DNA of 64,000 nucleotides from Arctic95D-9 sp035967665. Its GTDB lineage: Bacteria > Verrucomicrobiota > Verrucomicrobiia > Verrucomicrobiales > DEV007. Of this stretch, positions 35,573-44,702 are shown piece by piece; position 1 is the first letter of the stretch; every line of letters starts with the position of its first letter. The position numbers were made by a program, and so were the translations under genes. Location of the stretch: contig JAYWLB010000088.1 in assembly GCA_035967665.1 (NCBI GenBank), positions 62,001 through 126,000 on the forward strand, in the 5' to 3' direction. The notes below the pieces were generated by a model. That model was not told the DNA's origin. It saw only the letters and a list, made by a program, of their open reading frames with translations, and did no database searches.

Positions 35573-36994
35573 ATGAACAATGCTCCTTTTCCCCCTTCGA
35601 GACGCACCCTTCTGAAATCGCTCTCATCCGGTTTCGGCTATCTCGCCTACGCAAGCCTCGCCGCAGAGGACGCCGCGAAAAGCGACCGGAGGAATCTCCC
35701 GGTTCAATCTCCGCATTTCCCGGCGAGAGCCAAACAGGTCATCTTTCTCTGCATGAAAGGAGGCCCCTCTCACGTCGATACCTTCGATTACAAACCCGAG
35801 CTGCAAAAGCGAAACGGTGAACCCTGGCGCGGTGGTCCCGCGCGGCTCCTTGCCTCGGCACAGAAGTTCAAACAATACGGCGAGTCCGGGATTCACATCT
35901 CATCCCTCTTTCCGCATCTCGCGAAAAATCACGCCGATGATCTCTGTGTCATTAACAGCATGCACACGGATTTGCCGAATCATCCCCAGGCCTATGCTCA
36001 GTTGCACACCGGAAGTTTCCAGTTTGTCCGCCCCTCCCTCGGAGCATGGTCACTTTACGGGCTGGGCTCCCCCAATCAGAATCTCCCGGGATTCGTGACC
36101 CTGAATCCCCCCTCGGACATGGGCGGTGCAAACAACTACGGAAGCGCTTTCCTGCCGGCGATTTATCAGGGGGCCAAAATCGGAGGCGGCCAGCTCCCCG
36201 CTCTCTTTTCAGCTCTGTCAGGAAAAACGGAGGAACCCGGCCCTCCCATGAAAAACATTGAGAATCCGCACGTCTCCCGGAAAACGCAGCGGGCACAGAT
36301 CGATCTCATCGCAGGGCTCGATCAGCGCAAACTGGAACAGGATCATTACCATCCCGAGATTGAAGGATCGATCCAGTCGTTTGAACTGGCCTACCGAATG
36401 CAGGATGAAATCCCCGACGTTCTCGACATCAAATCCGAACCCGAATCCATTCAAAAACTCTATGGAATCGGCAGACCGGGCGACGGTGATCGCTTTGCCA
36501 AACAGTGCCTCCTCGCGAGACGACTCGTCGAATCAGGCGTTCGCTTCGTCGAAGTGACGGCACCTACAAGCTGGGACCATCACAGCCTCCTGAACCAGAA
36601 TCTGGCCAAGAGCTGCGATGTCACAGACCAACCCATCGCAGCGCTCCTGACCGATCTCAAAAACCGGGGAATGCTCAAGGATACCCTCGTCGTCTGGTCA
36701 GGTGAATTCGGGCGAACCCCCTATGCGCAGGGCCTTGGTGACGGTCGCGACCACAACAACAAAGGTTATTCAATGTGGATGGCCGGTGGTGGCGTCAAAG
36801 GCGGCTACGCCCACGGCTCAACCGATGATTTTGGATACAAGGCGATCGACAAGCCGGTGCACATCCATGATTTGCACGCCACCATCTTACACCTGCTAGG
36901 ATTGGATCACGAACGACTCACCTACAACTACGCCGGCCGCGAATTCCGTCTCACTGATGTGTATGGAAATGTAGTAGAGGAGATACTTGGATAG
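35573..36994 (+). CDS. DUF1501 family protein
   Basis: A 473-residue partner of the preceding DUF1549/DUF1553 protein, with which it forms a tight two-gene unit. The N-terminal SRRTLLKSLSSGFGYLAYASLA is Tat-like. Family landmarks are IFLCMKGGPSHVDTFDYKP, HPQAYAQLHTGSFQF, ARRLVESGVRFVEVT, VVWSGEFGRTPYAQ, GRDHNNKGYSMWMAGGGVKGG and HDLHATILHLLGLDHERLTY. The C-terminus is the form usually paired with PSCyt1-type partners, while the 16595-17974 copy is more divergent. Biochemical role unknown. Confidence 0.92.
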   Translation: MNNAPFPPSRRTLLKSLSSGFGYLAYASLAAEDAAKSDRRNLPVQSPHFPARAKQVIFLCMKGGPSHVDTFDYKPELQKRNGEPWRGGPARLLASAQKFKQYGESGIHISSLFPHLAKNHADDLCVINSMHTDLPNHPQAYAQLHTGSFQFVRPSLGAWSLYGLGSPNQNLPGFVTLNPPSDMGGANNYGSAFLPAIYQGAKIGGGQLPALFSALSGKTEEPGPPMKNIENPHVSRKTQRAQIDLIAGLDQRKLEQDHYHPEIEGSIQSFELAYRMQDEIPDVLDIKSEPESIQKLYGIGRPGDGDRFAKQCLLARRLVESGVRFVEVTAPTSWDHHSLLNQNLAKSCDVTDQPIAALLTDLKNRGMLKDTLVVWSGEFGRTPYAQGLGDGRDHNNKGYSMWMAGGGVKGGYAHGSTDDFGYKAIDKPVHIHDLHATILHLLGLDHERLTYNYAGREFRLTDVYGNVVEEILG

Positions 36995-37074
36995 TATACC
37001 AAAGTAGAAGCGCGCCGGAAAACTGGTTCATTTTTTGCGGGACAAAGATAAGTAATTTCCCTACCCTCAGACCA

Positions 37075-37776
37075 ATGAAAGCATCCCTCATTGCTATCGC
37101 GACCTTCACACTTGTACTTTCAGGTGCGCATGGCCGAACCTGGACGAGTTCGGACGGATCGAAAACTTTCGAAGGCGACCTTCGCTCCTACGACGAAAAG
37201 TCCGGTGTGGTCACCGTCGTTATCAACGGCCGGTCCGTGGAATTCCCCAAATCAAAACTATCGGCAGAGGATATCGCTTTTCTCAATGAATCAACCATGC
37301 CTGAAGCCGCTGTCGGTCCCGATACTGAAACGGAGGTCGGCGCAAAGGTGGCTAAAGCGAAGCTCCAACGCCTTGAGGGCAAGCGTTACAAAAAAGCGGA
37401 ACTCGAAAAGAATCCGAAGTATTACATTCTTTATTACTCCGCTTCGTGGTGACCACCTTGTCGCGCATCTGCTCCACAGTTGGTGGAGAAATACAACAAG
37501 GAAATCGCAGAGAATCCAAACGTGGAACTGATCCATGTTTCACTGGATCAATCCGATGACGCCGCCGAAGACTGGGCCGAAACCAATCAGTTCCCCTGGC
37601 TCTCGGTTCTACCCAGAGACGTCGACCGGAGTAAACTGAAGGACTACATGACTCGAAACGCCGTTCCACACTACTCCCTGAGAGCTGCCGATGGGACAGA
37701 GCTTGCAAACGGCTCAGCTGCTATCTTCAGCAAGTTGGCGGAACTTGGTGCCGACGCCTCAAGCGCGTCCGAATAA
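37075..37776 (+). CDS. SHD1-thioredoxin fold protein with in-frame TGA (candidate selenoprotein)
   Basis: Read through TGA 37450-37452, this is one 233-residue frame with the TGA at codon 126. Residues 1-20 are a signal peptide. Residues about 21-70 resemble an SHD1 domain (RTWTSSDGSKTFEGDL). Residues from about 115 are a nucleoredoxin/tryparedoxin-like thioredoxin fold: YYILYYSASW-TGA-PPCR, then QLVEKYNKE, VELIHVSLDQSDDAAEDW and a cis-Pro-type NAVPHYSL. The TGA replaces exactly the first cysteine of the W-C-P-P-C redox motif, the reading frame stays open after it, and no frameshift is needed. A hairpin of bacterial SECIS type follows. Without selenocysteine machinery it would be a broken gene ending at 37452, leaving a 125-residue remnant. 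Confidence 0.7.
37450..37488 (+). promoter_or_regulatory. SECIS-like hairpin after TGA
   Basis: Downstream of the TGA, CTCCAC (37472-37477) pairs with GTGGAG (37483-37488) around the loop AGTTG. The apical loop begins 25 bases after the TGA and has G as its second base, which agrees with the general rules for bacterial SECIS elements (short stem, G in the first loop positions, about 16-37 bases from UGA). An alternative pairing CCACC/GGTGG would compete with it. Confidence 0.45.
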
Positions 37777-37826
37777 ACGGCAGGAGAACGACACCGCAAT
37801 CCGCACTCTTCCGGGTGAGCGGATTG

Positions 37827-38402
37827 TTATTCGCTCCAAAGCACAAGCCTTTCGGATACGGGAGAATCTTCGGTCGAAATAAACCGTCCAAACTCATCGC
37901 GGTCAAAAAAGACCTCGACGAGCCCTCCGCCCGCGGGAGCCTTTTCCAGTTTCAGCGCAGCGACGATACGCTCTCCGTCATCAGAAACGGCGAGATGCCG
38001 GACCTCAACTTTTTCCGCGCCGCCCAACTGCTCGATAATCTGAGATTTAAAATGAGCCGTTCCTCCTGCCGTCATTCCGCCCGGTTTCACCAGGGTCAAA
38101 GCTTCCCCCGATGCCTCAAGCGCGACTTTATCAGGCTCCCCTTCCGCAGCGGAACCTTGCGAAACTTCTACCTTGACCGCATCCCCCTCCTCCTCACTCT
38201 CCTCAACGCCGACCGCGCTCACCACCGAATCTGCCTTTTCCCCCATCCAATCCCCGAATTTCGGCAGATAATGCATCGTGAGCCAGAGAACCCCGAGCAC
38301 AGGTAGAAGCGTCAAAAGCGCCACCATCTGGTTCCTCGGCGTTGCCTGCTCCCGTGAATCCACCCCGGTCGGCGATTCAGATTCTTTTCCGAGTTCACTC
38401 AC
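37827..38402 (-). CDS. single-pass membrane protein of unknown function
   Basis: A 191-residue protein with a short cytoplasmic N-terminus, one membrane helix (about 26-47, MVALLTLLPVLGVLWLTMHYL), an acidic linker (about 66-95) and a small C-terminal domain (about 105-190, HFKSQIIEQLGGAEKVEVRHLAVSDDGERIVAALKL). No family is recognised. The start is a GTG at 38402, with no Shine-Dalgarno; ATG at codon 26 would begin at the helix. The stop converges on the thioredoxin gene and the start is divergent from miaB. Confidence 0.6.
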   Translation of the reverse strand: MSELGKESESPTGVDSREQATPRNQMVALLTLLPVLGVLWLTMHYLPKFGDWMGEKADSVVSAVGVEESEEEGDAVKVEVSQGSAAEGEPDKVALEASGEALTLVKPGGMTAGGTAHFKSQIIEQLGGAEKVEVRHLAVSDDGERIVAALKLEKAPAGGGLVEVFFDRDEFGRFISTEDSPVSERLVLWSE

Positions 38403-38517
38403 GCTGCGAAATTACGCGGATGACGGGCTTGTTTCCAGAGGAAAAGGCGTCTAAATTCGCCCCCCTTCCTCCTGCAGGAATTTCACACCTCAAGGTGCAA
38501 CCTCAGATACAGACAGC

Positions 38518-39879
38518 ATGCCAAAAGTGTATTTAAAGACCTACGGATGTCAGATGAACGAACGTGACTCGGAACAGGTCGCGCAAATGTTCGTCGAACG
38601 CGGCTTCACGGTCACACCCGAAGCAGAAGAGGCCGACGTCGTTCTCATGAATACCTGCTCGGTGCGGGATCAGGCGGAGCAAAAGGCGATCGGGCGGATG
38701 AACTATCTCGGAAAGCACCGCAAAACCAATCCCAACATCGTTTACGGATTCATGGGCTGCATGGCGCAGTCGCGCGGCGAGGAGCTCATCAAGCAATCCC
38801 CCCACGTCGATCTCGTTGCCGGCACCCAGAAATACCACCGCGTCGTCGATCACTGCGTCGAACTGATGCGGGCGAAGGAAGAGGCCAAAATGGATGATCT
38901 CCGCCGCTCCATCGTCGACATCGAAGAGGAAGAGGAATCACAGAACACAATTCGCGACCACGTCGACAAAGAGCACGGCGTCAGTGAGTTCGTCAGTATC
39001 ATGCAGGGCTGCAACATGAAGTGCACCTTCTGCATCGTTCCCTACACACGTGGACCGGAGCGAGCCCGCCCCATCGCCGAGATCGTCGATGAAATCCGCC
39101 GCCTGACCGATCAGGGTGTTCGCGAAGTGACCCTCCTCGGACAGATCGTGAACCTCTATGGTCGTCACGAATTTCCCAAAGTCGGGGACAAAAGCCCCTT
39201 TGTGCAGCTGCTCGAGGCGGTTCACGAGATCGACGACATCAAACGGATTCGTTTCACCTCCCCGCACCCCATCGGTTACAAGGAGGATGTCATCAAGGCT
39301 TTCACCTATCTGCCCAAGCTGGTCGACCATGTTCATTTCCCGATGCAATCGGGCTCCAACCAGATTCTCAAACGGATGCATCGCCCTTACAAAGCGGAGC
39401 GTTTCATCGAGATCTGCGACAAGATGAAGGAAGCCCGCCCCGGCATCGCAATTTCCACCGATATCATTGTCGGTTTTCCAGGGGAAACCGAAGAGGACTA
39501 CCTCGCTTCGAAGAAGGCGGTTGAGCACGTCCAGTTTGATCAGGCCTACATTTTCCGCTACTCGCAGAGAAAAGATACCCCGGCAGCGGAAATGGACGGC
39601 CAGTTGCCGGAACGGGTCAAGGAGGAGCGGAATCAGGATCTTCTCAAGACCGTAAACGAAATCGTGGAGCGCAAAAACCACGCCCACGTCGGCGGAACTT
39701 ACGAAGTGCTTTGCGAAGGCCCCAGCCGATACAACAAAGAGAAGCTCTCAGGACGCACTCGAACCAACCGAATCGTTATTTTTGAAGGCGATGCCGACCG
39801 CATGGCGGGTCAGCTTTTCGATGTCAAAATCAACGAATGCACCGGCCACACCCTCTACGGCGATCCGGTCTTGCATTAA
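38518..39879 (+). CDS. miaB: tRNA-2-methylthio-N6-dimethylallyladenosine synthase MiaB
   Basis: Radical SAM methylthiotransferase that modifies A37 of tRNAs reading UNN codons. Of 453 residues, the N-terminal UPF0004 domain holds three cysteines for the auxiliary cluster (YGCQMN, NTCSVR, MGCMAQ). The radical SAM core has GCNMKCTFCIVPYTRG (about 164-179), and a TRAM domain ends the protein. The usual LLGQNVN reads LLGQIVN, a small departure at the active-site edge. ATG 38518 starts at the conserved K-V-Y-L-K-T-Y-G-C-Q. The downstream membrane-protein gene is 33 bases away. Confidence 0.96.
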   Translation: MPKVYLKTYGCQMNERDSEQVAQMFVERGFTVTPEAEEADVVLMNTCSVRDQAEQKAIGRMNYLGKHRKTNPNIVYGFMGCMAQSRGEELIKQSPHVDLVAGTQKYHRVVDHCVELMRAKEEAKMDDLRRSIVDIEEEEESQNTIRDHVDKEHGVSEFVSIMQGCNMKCTFCIVPYTRGPERARPIAEIVDEIRRLTDQGVREVTLLGQIVNLYGRHEFPKVGDKSPFVQLLEAVHEIDDIKRIRFTSPHPIGYKEDVIKAFTYLPKLVDHVHFPMQSGSNQILKRMHRPYKAERFIEICDKMKEARPGIAISTDIIVGFPGETEEDYLASKKAVEHVQFDQAYIFRYSQRKDTPAAEMDGQLPERVKEERNQDLLKTVNEIVERKNHAHVGGTYEVLCEGPSRYNKEKLSGRTRTNRIVIFEGDADRMAGQLFDVKINECTGHTLYGDPVLH

Positions 39880-39912
39880 GCCCTATCGGTCCGAATCTGA
39901 GCGATCTTTTTT

Positions 39913-40488
39913 ATGCAGGCGATTTTCAATTTCCTTTACGTTCCCGGCATTCCCCTGAAGACCATGGGAATCATCATCGGCCTCTGGCTGATTGTTTCGC
40001 ATGCCATTGCCCTGGCAAAGCCGGGGATCGTTCAGCCCTTTTTGAAACGTTACCCGAGAAATGAGAATCTCGGTGCTGTTCTCGTCATCATCGCCTTCGC
40101 CTGGGCCTTTATTTACTGGTCCTGCATGGATCTCGGTGAGTTTTTCACGATCGAGAAACCGGTCCAGCTCGTCATCATCGCCGTCTGCGTTGGTGTTCTC
40201 GTTTATGTAAAAGAATTCCTCGCCGTGAGAGCGCTGGGATTCCTCATGATCCTTGCGGCTGCCCCTATTCTGAAATCGGCCTTTCTCAAAGAGCCGGACA
40301 CCCGCCTCCTCATTGTCGCCTTCGCCTACGTAATCGCCGTCAAAGGCATGTTTTACGTGGGAATGCCCTACCTCCTCCGGGATCAGATCAACTGGGTTCT
40401 TGCGAAAAAGCCCCGCTACACCGTCGGATTCGCCGGAGGTCTTGGCTTTGGCGTGCTCGTTCTCGCCTGCGCCTTGATGTTCTGGTAG
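39913..40488 (+). CDS. multi-pass membrane protein, unknown function
   Basis: A 191-residue protein with about five membrane helices (near 18-36, 52-70, 83-105, 108-125, 135-155 and 170-190). There are few charged residues apart from PFLKRYPRNENLG and KSAFLKEPDTR loops. It lacks a recognisable transporter motif. It follows miaB by 33 bases and may share its transcript. Similar small unnamed membrane proteins occur in Verrucomicrobia; no function can be proposed. Confidence 0.7.
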   Translation: MQAIFNFLYVPGIPLKTMGIIIGLWLIVSHAIALAKPGIVQPFLKRYPRNENLGAVLVIIAFAWAFIYWSCMDLGEFFTIEKPVQLVIIAVCVGVLVYVKEFLAVRALGFLMILAAAPILKSAFLKEPDTRLLIVAFAYVIAVKGMFYVGMPYLLRDQINWVLAKKPRYTVGFAGGLGFGVLVLACALMFW

Positions 40489-40563
40489 TCGCGAACTGGC
40501 AAAAGGTGCACTTCAGTGCGTTCTCCCCCTTGAACAATCGCGATTCCTCGCGACAATTTGGCT

Positions 40564-41991
40564 ATGTCCAAGCCGTTCATCCACGATGACTTCATGCTGC
40601 AATCTCAAGCAGCACGCGAGTTGTATCACAACTTTGCCAAAGACGAACCGATCTTTGATTTTCACAATCACCTGCCGCCCGACGAAATCGCTGCGGACAG
40701 GAAGTTCGAAAACCTTTTCGATATCTGGCTGGCCGGTGATCACTACAAATGGCGTGGAATGCGTTCGAACGGAATCGACGAAAATCGCATCACCGGAAGC
40801 GCTTCGCCACGCGACAAATTCGACGCCTGGGCTGAAACGGTTCCCCATTGCCTGCGCAATGCGCTCTACCACTGGACACACCTCGAACTCTCGCGCTATT
40901 TCGGATTCGAGAAGCTCTTTTCCCCCGATACCGCCGATGAGGTCTGGGAAACCGGAAACGCCAAACTCGCCGAGCCTGACTACTCCTGCCGGGGGTTGCT
41001 GCGCACCAGCAAGGTGAAAGCGCTCTGCACCACAGACGACCCCACCCACTCGCTCGAACACCATGTCGCAATCGCCAATGATCCCACGATCGACACGCGG
41101 GTTTACCCGACCTTCCGCCCCGACCCCGCCCTGTGGGTTCATGAGGCTGATGGCTTCAACGCCTACGCGGACAAACTCAGCGAAGTGAGTGGCATCGATT
41201 GCTCGACTCTCTCCGGCTTCCGGGACGCGCTTCGTTCGCGACACGACTTTTTCCACGAAGTGGGGGGACGACTTTCCGATCACGGGCTCCATCACATTTT
41301 CGATGCGGAGTGCTCTGACGAGAAAGCAGCTGCTATCTTTGATCAAGTCCGCACCGGTCAATCCGCTGATGACGCTGATTCGGAGGCCTTCGGCGCTTAC
41401 ATGATGCTGTTTTTCGGACAACTCAACGCCGAACGCAACTGGACGATGCAGCTTCACATCGGAGCCGAGCGCAACAACAACGAGCGGCTTTTCCAATCAC
41501 TGGGACGCGACGTCGGTTGCGATTCGATGGCTGATGTCGATCACGCCGGAGCGGTTCGCCGCTACCTCAGCACACTGGACCTGCGGGGGCACCTTCCCAA
41601 GATCATGCTCTACAACCTGAACCCGAAAGACAACTACGCGCTTTCGGCAATGCTGGGGAATTTCCAGCAGGCCAAGCCGGGCGACCCGCCCTGCCGACTC
41701 CAGCTCGGAACGGCCTGGTGGTTCCTCGACACCAAAGAAGGAATGGAGTGGCAGATCAACACCTTTTCGAACACGAGCCTGCTCTCACACTTCAATGGAA
41801 TGCTCACTGACTCGCGGAGTTTCCTCTCATTCACCCGTCACGAATACTTCCGGAGAATTCTCTGTAATGTCATCGGCGAGGACATTGAGAAAGGTGAAAT
41901 CCCGCGTGAAATGGAGATGGTTGGCGAAATGGTACGCCGTATCTGCTTCCGGAATTCGGTCGACTATTTCGGTCTCGAGATGGGGAAATAG
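40564..41991 (+). CDS. uxaC: glucuronate isomerase (uronate isomerase)
   Basis: Cytoplasmic amidohydrolase-fold enzyme converting D-glucuronate to D-fructuronate and D-galacturonate to D-tagaturonate. Its 475 residues from ATG 40564 match the family length. Signature segments are IFDFHNHLPPDEIA (metal ligands), FENLFDIWLAGDHYKWRGMRSNG, YHWTHLELSRYFGF, CTTDDPTHSLEHH, QLHIGAERNNN and LGTAWWFLD. A TTG six bases upstream is a weaker start. No kduI, uxuA or uxaB lies in the window, so the rest of the uronate pathway must be elsewhere. Confidence 0.95.
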   Translation: MSKPFIHDDFMLQSQAARELYHNFAKDEPIFDFHNHLPPDEIAADRKFENLFDIWLAGDHYKWRGMRSNGIDENRITGSASPRDKFDAWAETVPHCLRNALYHWTHLELSRYFGFEKLFSPDTADEVWETGNAKLAEPDYSCRGLLRTSKVKALCTTDDPTHSLEHHVAIANDPTIDTRVYPTFRPDPALWVHEADGFNAYADKLSEVSGIDCSTLSGFRDALRSRHDFFHEVGGRLSDHGLHHIFDAECSDEKAAAIFDQVRTGQSADDADSEAFGAYMMLFFGQLNAERNWTMQLHIGAERNNNERLFQSLGRDVGCDSMADVDHAGAVRRYLSTLDLRGHLPKIMLYNLNPKDNYALSAMLGNFQQAKPGDPPCRLQLGTAWWFLDTKEGMEWQINTFSNTSLLSHFNGMLTDSRSFLSFTRHEYFRRILCNVIGEDIEKGEIPREMEMVGEMVRRICFRNSVDYFGLEMGK

Positions 41992-42090
41992 CGCACAGAG
42001 AAAGGGCCGCTTTTGCGATTACAAAAAAGAAAAAGATTTTCAGGGAGAGCCCCCTTATGGTCTTAGGGACTCCTCCTTTTGTTTCCCGCC

Positions 42091-42930
42091 ATGTCAGCCC
42101 CCTCTCCCATCTTTTTTGACAGCCACATGCACACGCCGCTGTGCAAACACGCCGAAGGGCATCCGATAGAGTATATGGAACAGGGGGTCGCTCGCGGCCT
42201 CGCCGGAATTATCTTCACCTGCCACAGCCCGATGCCGAACGGGTTTTCGAGTCGTGTCAGAATGGCCCCGGAGCAGTTTAACGAGTATGTTGCTCTCGTG
42301 CAGGAGGCGATCGATGCGGCGCCGGACGGGTTTGAAGTGCTCCTCGGAATGGAAAGCGACTTCTTCCCGGGGATGGAATCGTGGCTTGAGGAATTGCATG
42401 CCCGTGCCGAGTTCCACTACATTCTGGGATCGGTTCACTGGCACATTCCTGAATACCGGGACGCCTTCTGGACCGGCGACACGGATGCTTTCCGCGCTCA
42501 GTATTTCGAGCATCTCGCCGAGTCAGCTGAGACAGGACTCTTTGATTCACTCGCCCACCCTGACCTCATTAAAAACGCGACCCCGTCGGAATGGTCCTTT
42601 TCAGCCAGCCTCCCCCAAATCGAGAAGGCCCTTGATCGCATTGCCGCCACCGGTGTTGCCATGGAACTGAATACCTCCGGGCTGAACAAAAGCTTTCCGG
42701 AAATGAATCCGGGTCCCCAAATGCTGAAGCTGATGGCCCAACGCGGGATCCCCGTTGTGATTGGCTCGGACTCTCACACCCCCACAAGGGTTTCCGAAAA
42801 TTTCGGTCCGGCTCTGAATCAGCTGAAGGAAGCAGGCTTTGAAAACGTAAGTCTTTTCCGAAACAGAAAACGCCGTGATCTTTCGATCGACGACGTTCTC
42901 AAAAGCTTACGGAAACCGACTCTGCTATAG
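42091..42930 (+). CDS. hisJ: histidinol-phosphatase, PHP family (HisJ type)
   Basis: A 279-residue polymerase-and-histidinol-phosphatase (PHP) domain enzyme, probably removing phosphate from L-histidinol phosphate. Metal-binding motifs are SHMHTPLCKHAEGHPIEY (about 12-29, HxH and the CxHA form typical of HisJ), FTCHSPMPNG, LGMESDFFPG, GSVHW, DSLAHPDL, MELNTSG and GSDSHTP. The start is ATG 42091; the in-frame TTG at 42079 adds four residues without support. The end of the gene overlaps the tail of the PqqD-like gene on the other strand by six bases. Confidence 0.85.
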   Translation: MSAPSPIFFDSHMHTPLCKHAEGHPIEYMEQGVARGLAGIIFTCHSPMPNGFSSRVRMAPEQFNEYVALVQEAIDAAPDGFEVLLGMESDFFPGMESWLEELHARAEFHYILGSVHWHIPEYRDAFWTGDTDAFRAQYFEHLAESAETGLFDSLAHPDLIKNATPSEWSFSASLPQIEKALDRIAATGVAMELNTSGLNKSFPEMNPGPQMLKLMAQRGIPVVIGSDSHTPTRVSENFGPALNQLKEAGFENVSLFRNRKRRDLSIDDVLKSLRKPTLL

Positions 42931-43803
42931 CTTGGCGCCGATCTCACCGATCTCCCTGGCGAGCTCAGTCATCTTCTCGACTTCCTGCCGATAGCCGTCT
43001 TCGTTGTTCTGAAGATAGAATTCGTCGCGCCGAATCCGGCAGCTGGCCATTTTCTGGCGAAGTGTATCCATGCGGGCGAGGAGTTCATCCGTGTCATTCT
43101 CCGCTTGAGAAGGCGCTGCCTCAACGGCGGCCTTCTTAACGTGCTCAACAGGCTCTTTCGTCTCAAGCGCAGGAGGCTCAGGAATATCAACGACCCGGGC
43201 AGCCGGCTCGATCGACTGGACAACAGGCTCGGAGATACTGACAATGGCGTGGCGCTCCAGCGGCGGAGCCTCCGACTGGTCGAAAAGTCGCTCCTCGATT
43301 TCACTGTAAAGTCGATCAACCGGCGGCTCGAAAATAGGAGCGGCAACGAAAGCAATTCTGACAACGGCGAGGCAAAACATGACAGCCACCGCCGACATCG
43401 CGACGACCGGCACCTTGGGATGAGCAATGAGGCGCCTCATCGACTCCGAAAGTTGAAAACGTGATTCCTCTTCGTCATCGTTCGGAACCAACTCAAAGAC
43501 CGATTCAAAATTGCAGAGAACAAGGCTCTCATCGTAAAGCCATGAATAAAAATTCAGAAGCCCCTTCGCTGTGATCAGCCCTGAAAATTCATTGTACACT
43601 TCGCGACCGAGTCGCTCAAAAGTTTTCTCGCCATCGAAGCGGCACATCATGACATACTGCCACGGCTTCAGGGAGTATCGCTTGCCGTTCGAAGGCCGGT
43701 AGGCCACCACGTGCTCGTCTGTGGGAGTGAACTGCAGCTCTTCCCGCATCCGAAGACGCAATGGAAATATTTCACTCAAATTGCCTGGTAGTTCCGTTTT
43801 CAC
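42925..43803 (-). CDS. PqqD-like (RRE-like) domain membrane protein
   Basis: A 292-residue protein in three parts. Residues about 14-100 look like a PqqD/RRE-type winged helix (FPLRLRMREELQFTP, YRPSNGKRYSLKPWQYVMMCRFDGEKTF, WLYDESLVL). The same module sits at the N-terminus of some planctomycete M50 peptidases and secretion adaptors. A membrane helix follows at about 131-157. The remainder is a proline-rich stretch and a charged coiled coil (about 235-292, ELLARMDTLRQKMASCRIRRDEFY). It is 119 bases downstream of the subtilase gene in the same direction. It may be an adaptor linking the subtilase/GAF proteins to the membrane; this is inference. Confidence 0.65.
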   Translation of the reverse strand: MKTELPGNLSEIFPLRLRMREELQFTPTDEHVVAYRPSNGKRYSLKPWQYVMMCRFDGEKTFERLGREVYNEFSGLITAKGLLNFYSWLYDESLVLCNFESVFELVPNDDEEESRFQLSESMRRLIAHPKVPVVAMSAVAVMFCLAVVRIAFVAAPIFEPPVDRLYSEIEERLFDQSEAPPLERHAIVSISEPVVQSIEPAARVVDIPEPPALETKEPVEHVKKAAVEAAPSQAENDTDELLARMDTLRQKMASCRIRRDEFYLQNNEDGYRQEVEKMTELAREIGEIGAKL

Positions 43804-43922
43804 ACCTGTTGATTGTTAGACTTACAGTAATTATAATATTATTTAATTAATAGTCTACTTTAAATATCACAAATATCAAAAACTGCCCGAAGGGACGCCG
43901 CCTTTTCTAAAGGCTCTAAATC

Positions 43923-44702
43923 TCAGAATTCTGCGGGCCTGGCGAGCACAGAGAGAAGCGGTTTAATCGCAGCGGGATCGATATCCGGAAGCGAGGAAAG
44001 AAGGCGCGCAATTTTTCCGGAAATGAGCGGAGCCGCATAACTGCTTCCGGTTTCGATTTTTGTCCCGCCACCGAGCCAGGGAACTTCGACGCGCTCCCCT
44101 TTTGCGAGAAATGAAACCATCCGGCCTTCCTTGAAAAAGAATTCATCCCTCTCGCAATCTATCCCCCGAACACTGAGGACACTGGGAAAGTAGGAAGGCC
44201 ACTCGCGAATCCCCGCATCCACATTACTGCAAGCGGCCACGATCTGGACACCGGAAAGATAGGCCAGATCGACCCATTCTTTGTAGTCCATCACATAGCG
44301 GGGCAGCCCGCGGCAGCCGAAACTGCAATTGATGACCTGGTATCCCCTTTTGATCGCCTGATTGACACATTCGGCAATGACAAAGCTTCTCGCATGATTG
44401 CTACTGTCGAGCGCGCGAAAACTCCCTATCTCAATTCCGGGGGCCTCGCTGAGGAGAAGGCTCGCTATCGCGGTTCCATGCCCGTAGACATCGGTTCCAT
44501 CTCCGTCTTCAATTCGCAAATTGACGCCGTCACACGACACAGTGACATCATCCTGAAGCGAGACACCCGCCAGGGCCGGATGCGACACCTCAATACCGGA
44601 ATCGATAATCGCCACTTTGATGCCACTCCCGTCCCCTGTCGAAAGCGCTTCCCGGGCGACGGACAGATCGGGCCATCGTATAGGACTTTCACCCGACATC
44701 AC
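43923..44702 (-). CDS. S8 family (subtilisin-like) serine peptidase
   Basis: A 259-residue compact subtilase without signal or propeptide, so probably cytoplasmic. The catalytic triad is complete: Asp34 in VAIIDSGIEVSHP, His75 in YGHGTAIASLL and Ser221 in GSSYAAPLISG (usually GTSMAAP). Asn160 in AACSNVDAG serves the oxyanion hole. Lack of a secretion signal and short length resemble subtilases that mature peptides inside the cell, as in cyanobactin-like and lanthipeptide pathways. The start overlaps the end of the GAF gene by 14 bases, so translation is likely coupled. The substrate is unknown. Confidence 0.88.
   Translation of the reverse strand: MMSGESPIRWPDLSVAREALSTGDGSGIKVAIIDSGIEVSHPALAGVSLQDDVTVSCDGVNLRIEDGDGTDVYGHGTAIASLLLSEAPGIEIGSFRALDSSNHARSFVIAECVNQAIKRGYQVINCSFGCRGLPRYVMDYKEWVDLAYLSGVQIVAACSNVDAGIREWPSYFPSVLSVRGIDCERDEFFFKEGRMVSFLAKGERVEVPWLGGGTKIETGSSYAAPLISGKIARLLSSLPDIDPAAIKPLLSVLARPAEF

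Noticed and set aside
37075..37452. Treating the 125-codon frame as a complete short protein
   Set aside because: The stop falls inside a conserved redox motif and the same frame continues with a thioredoxin fold, so the truncated reading is less likely than recoding or a recent nonsense change.
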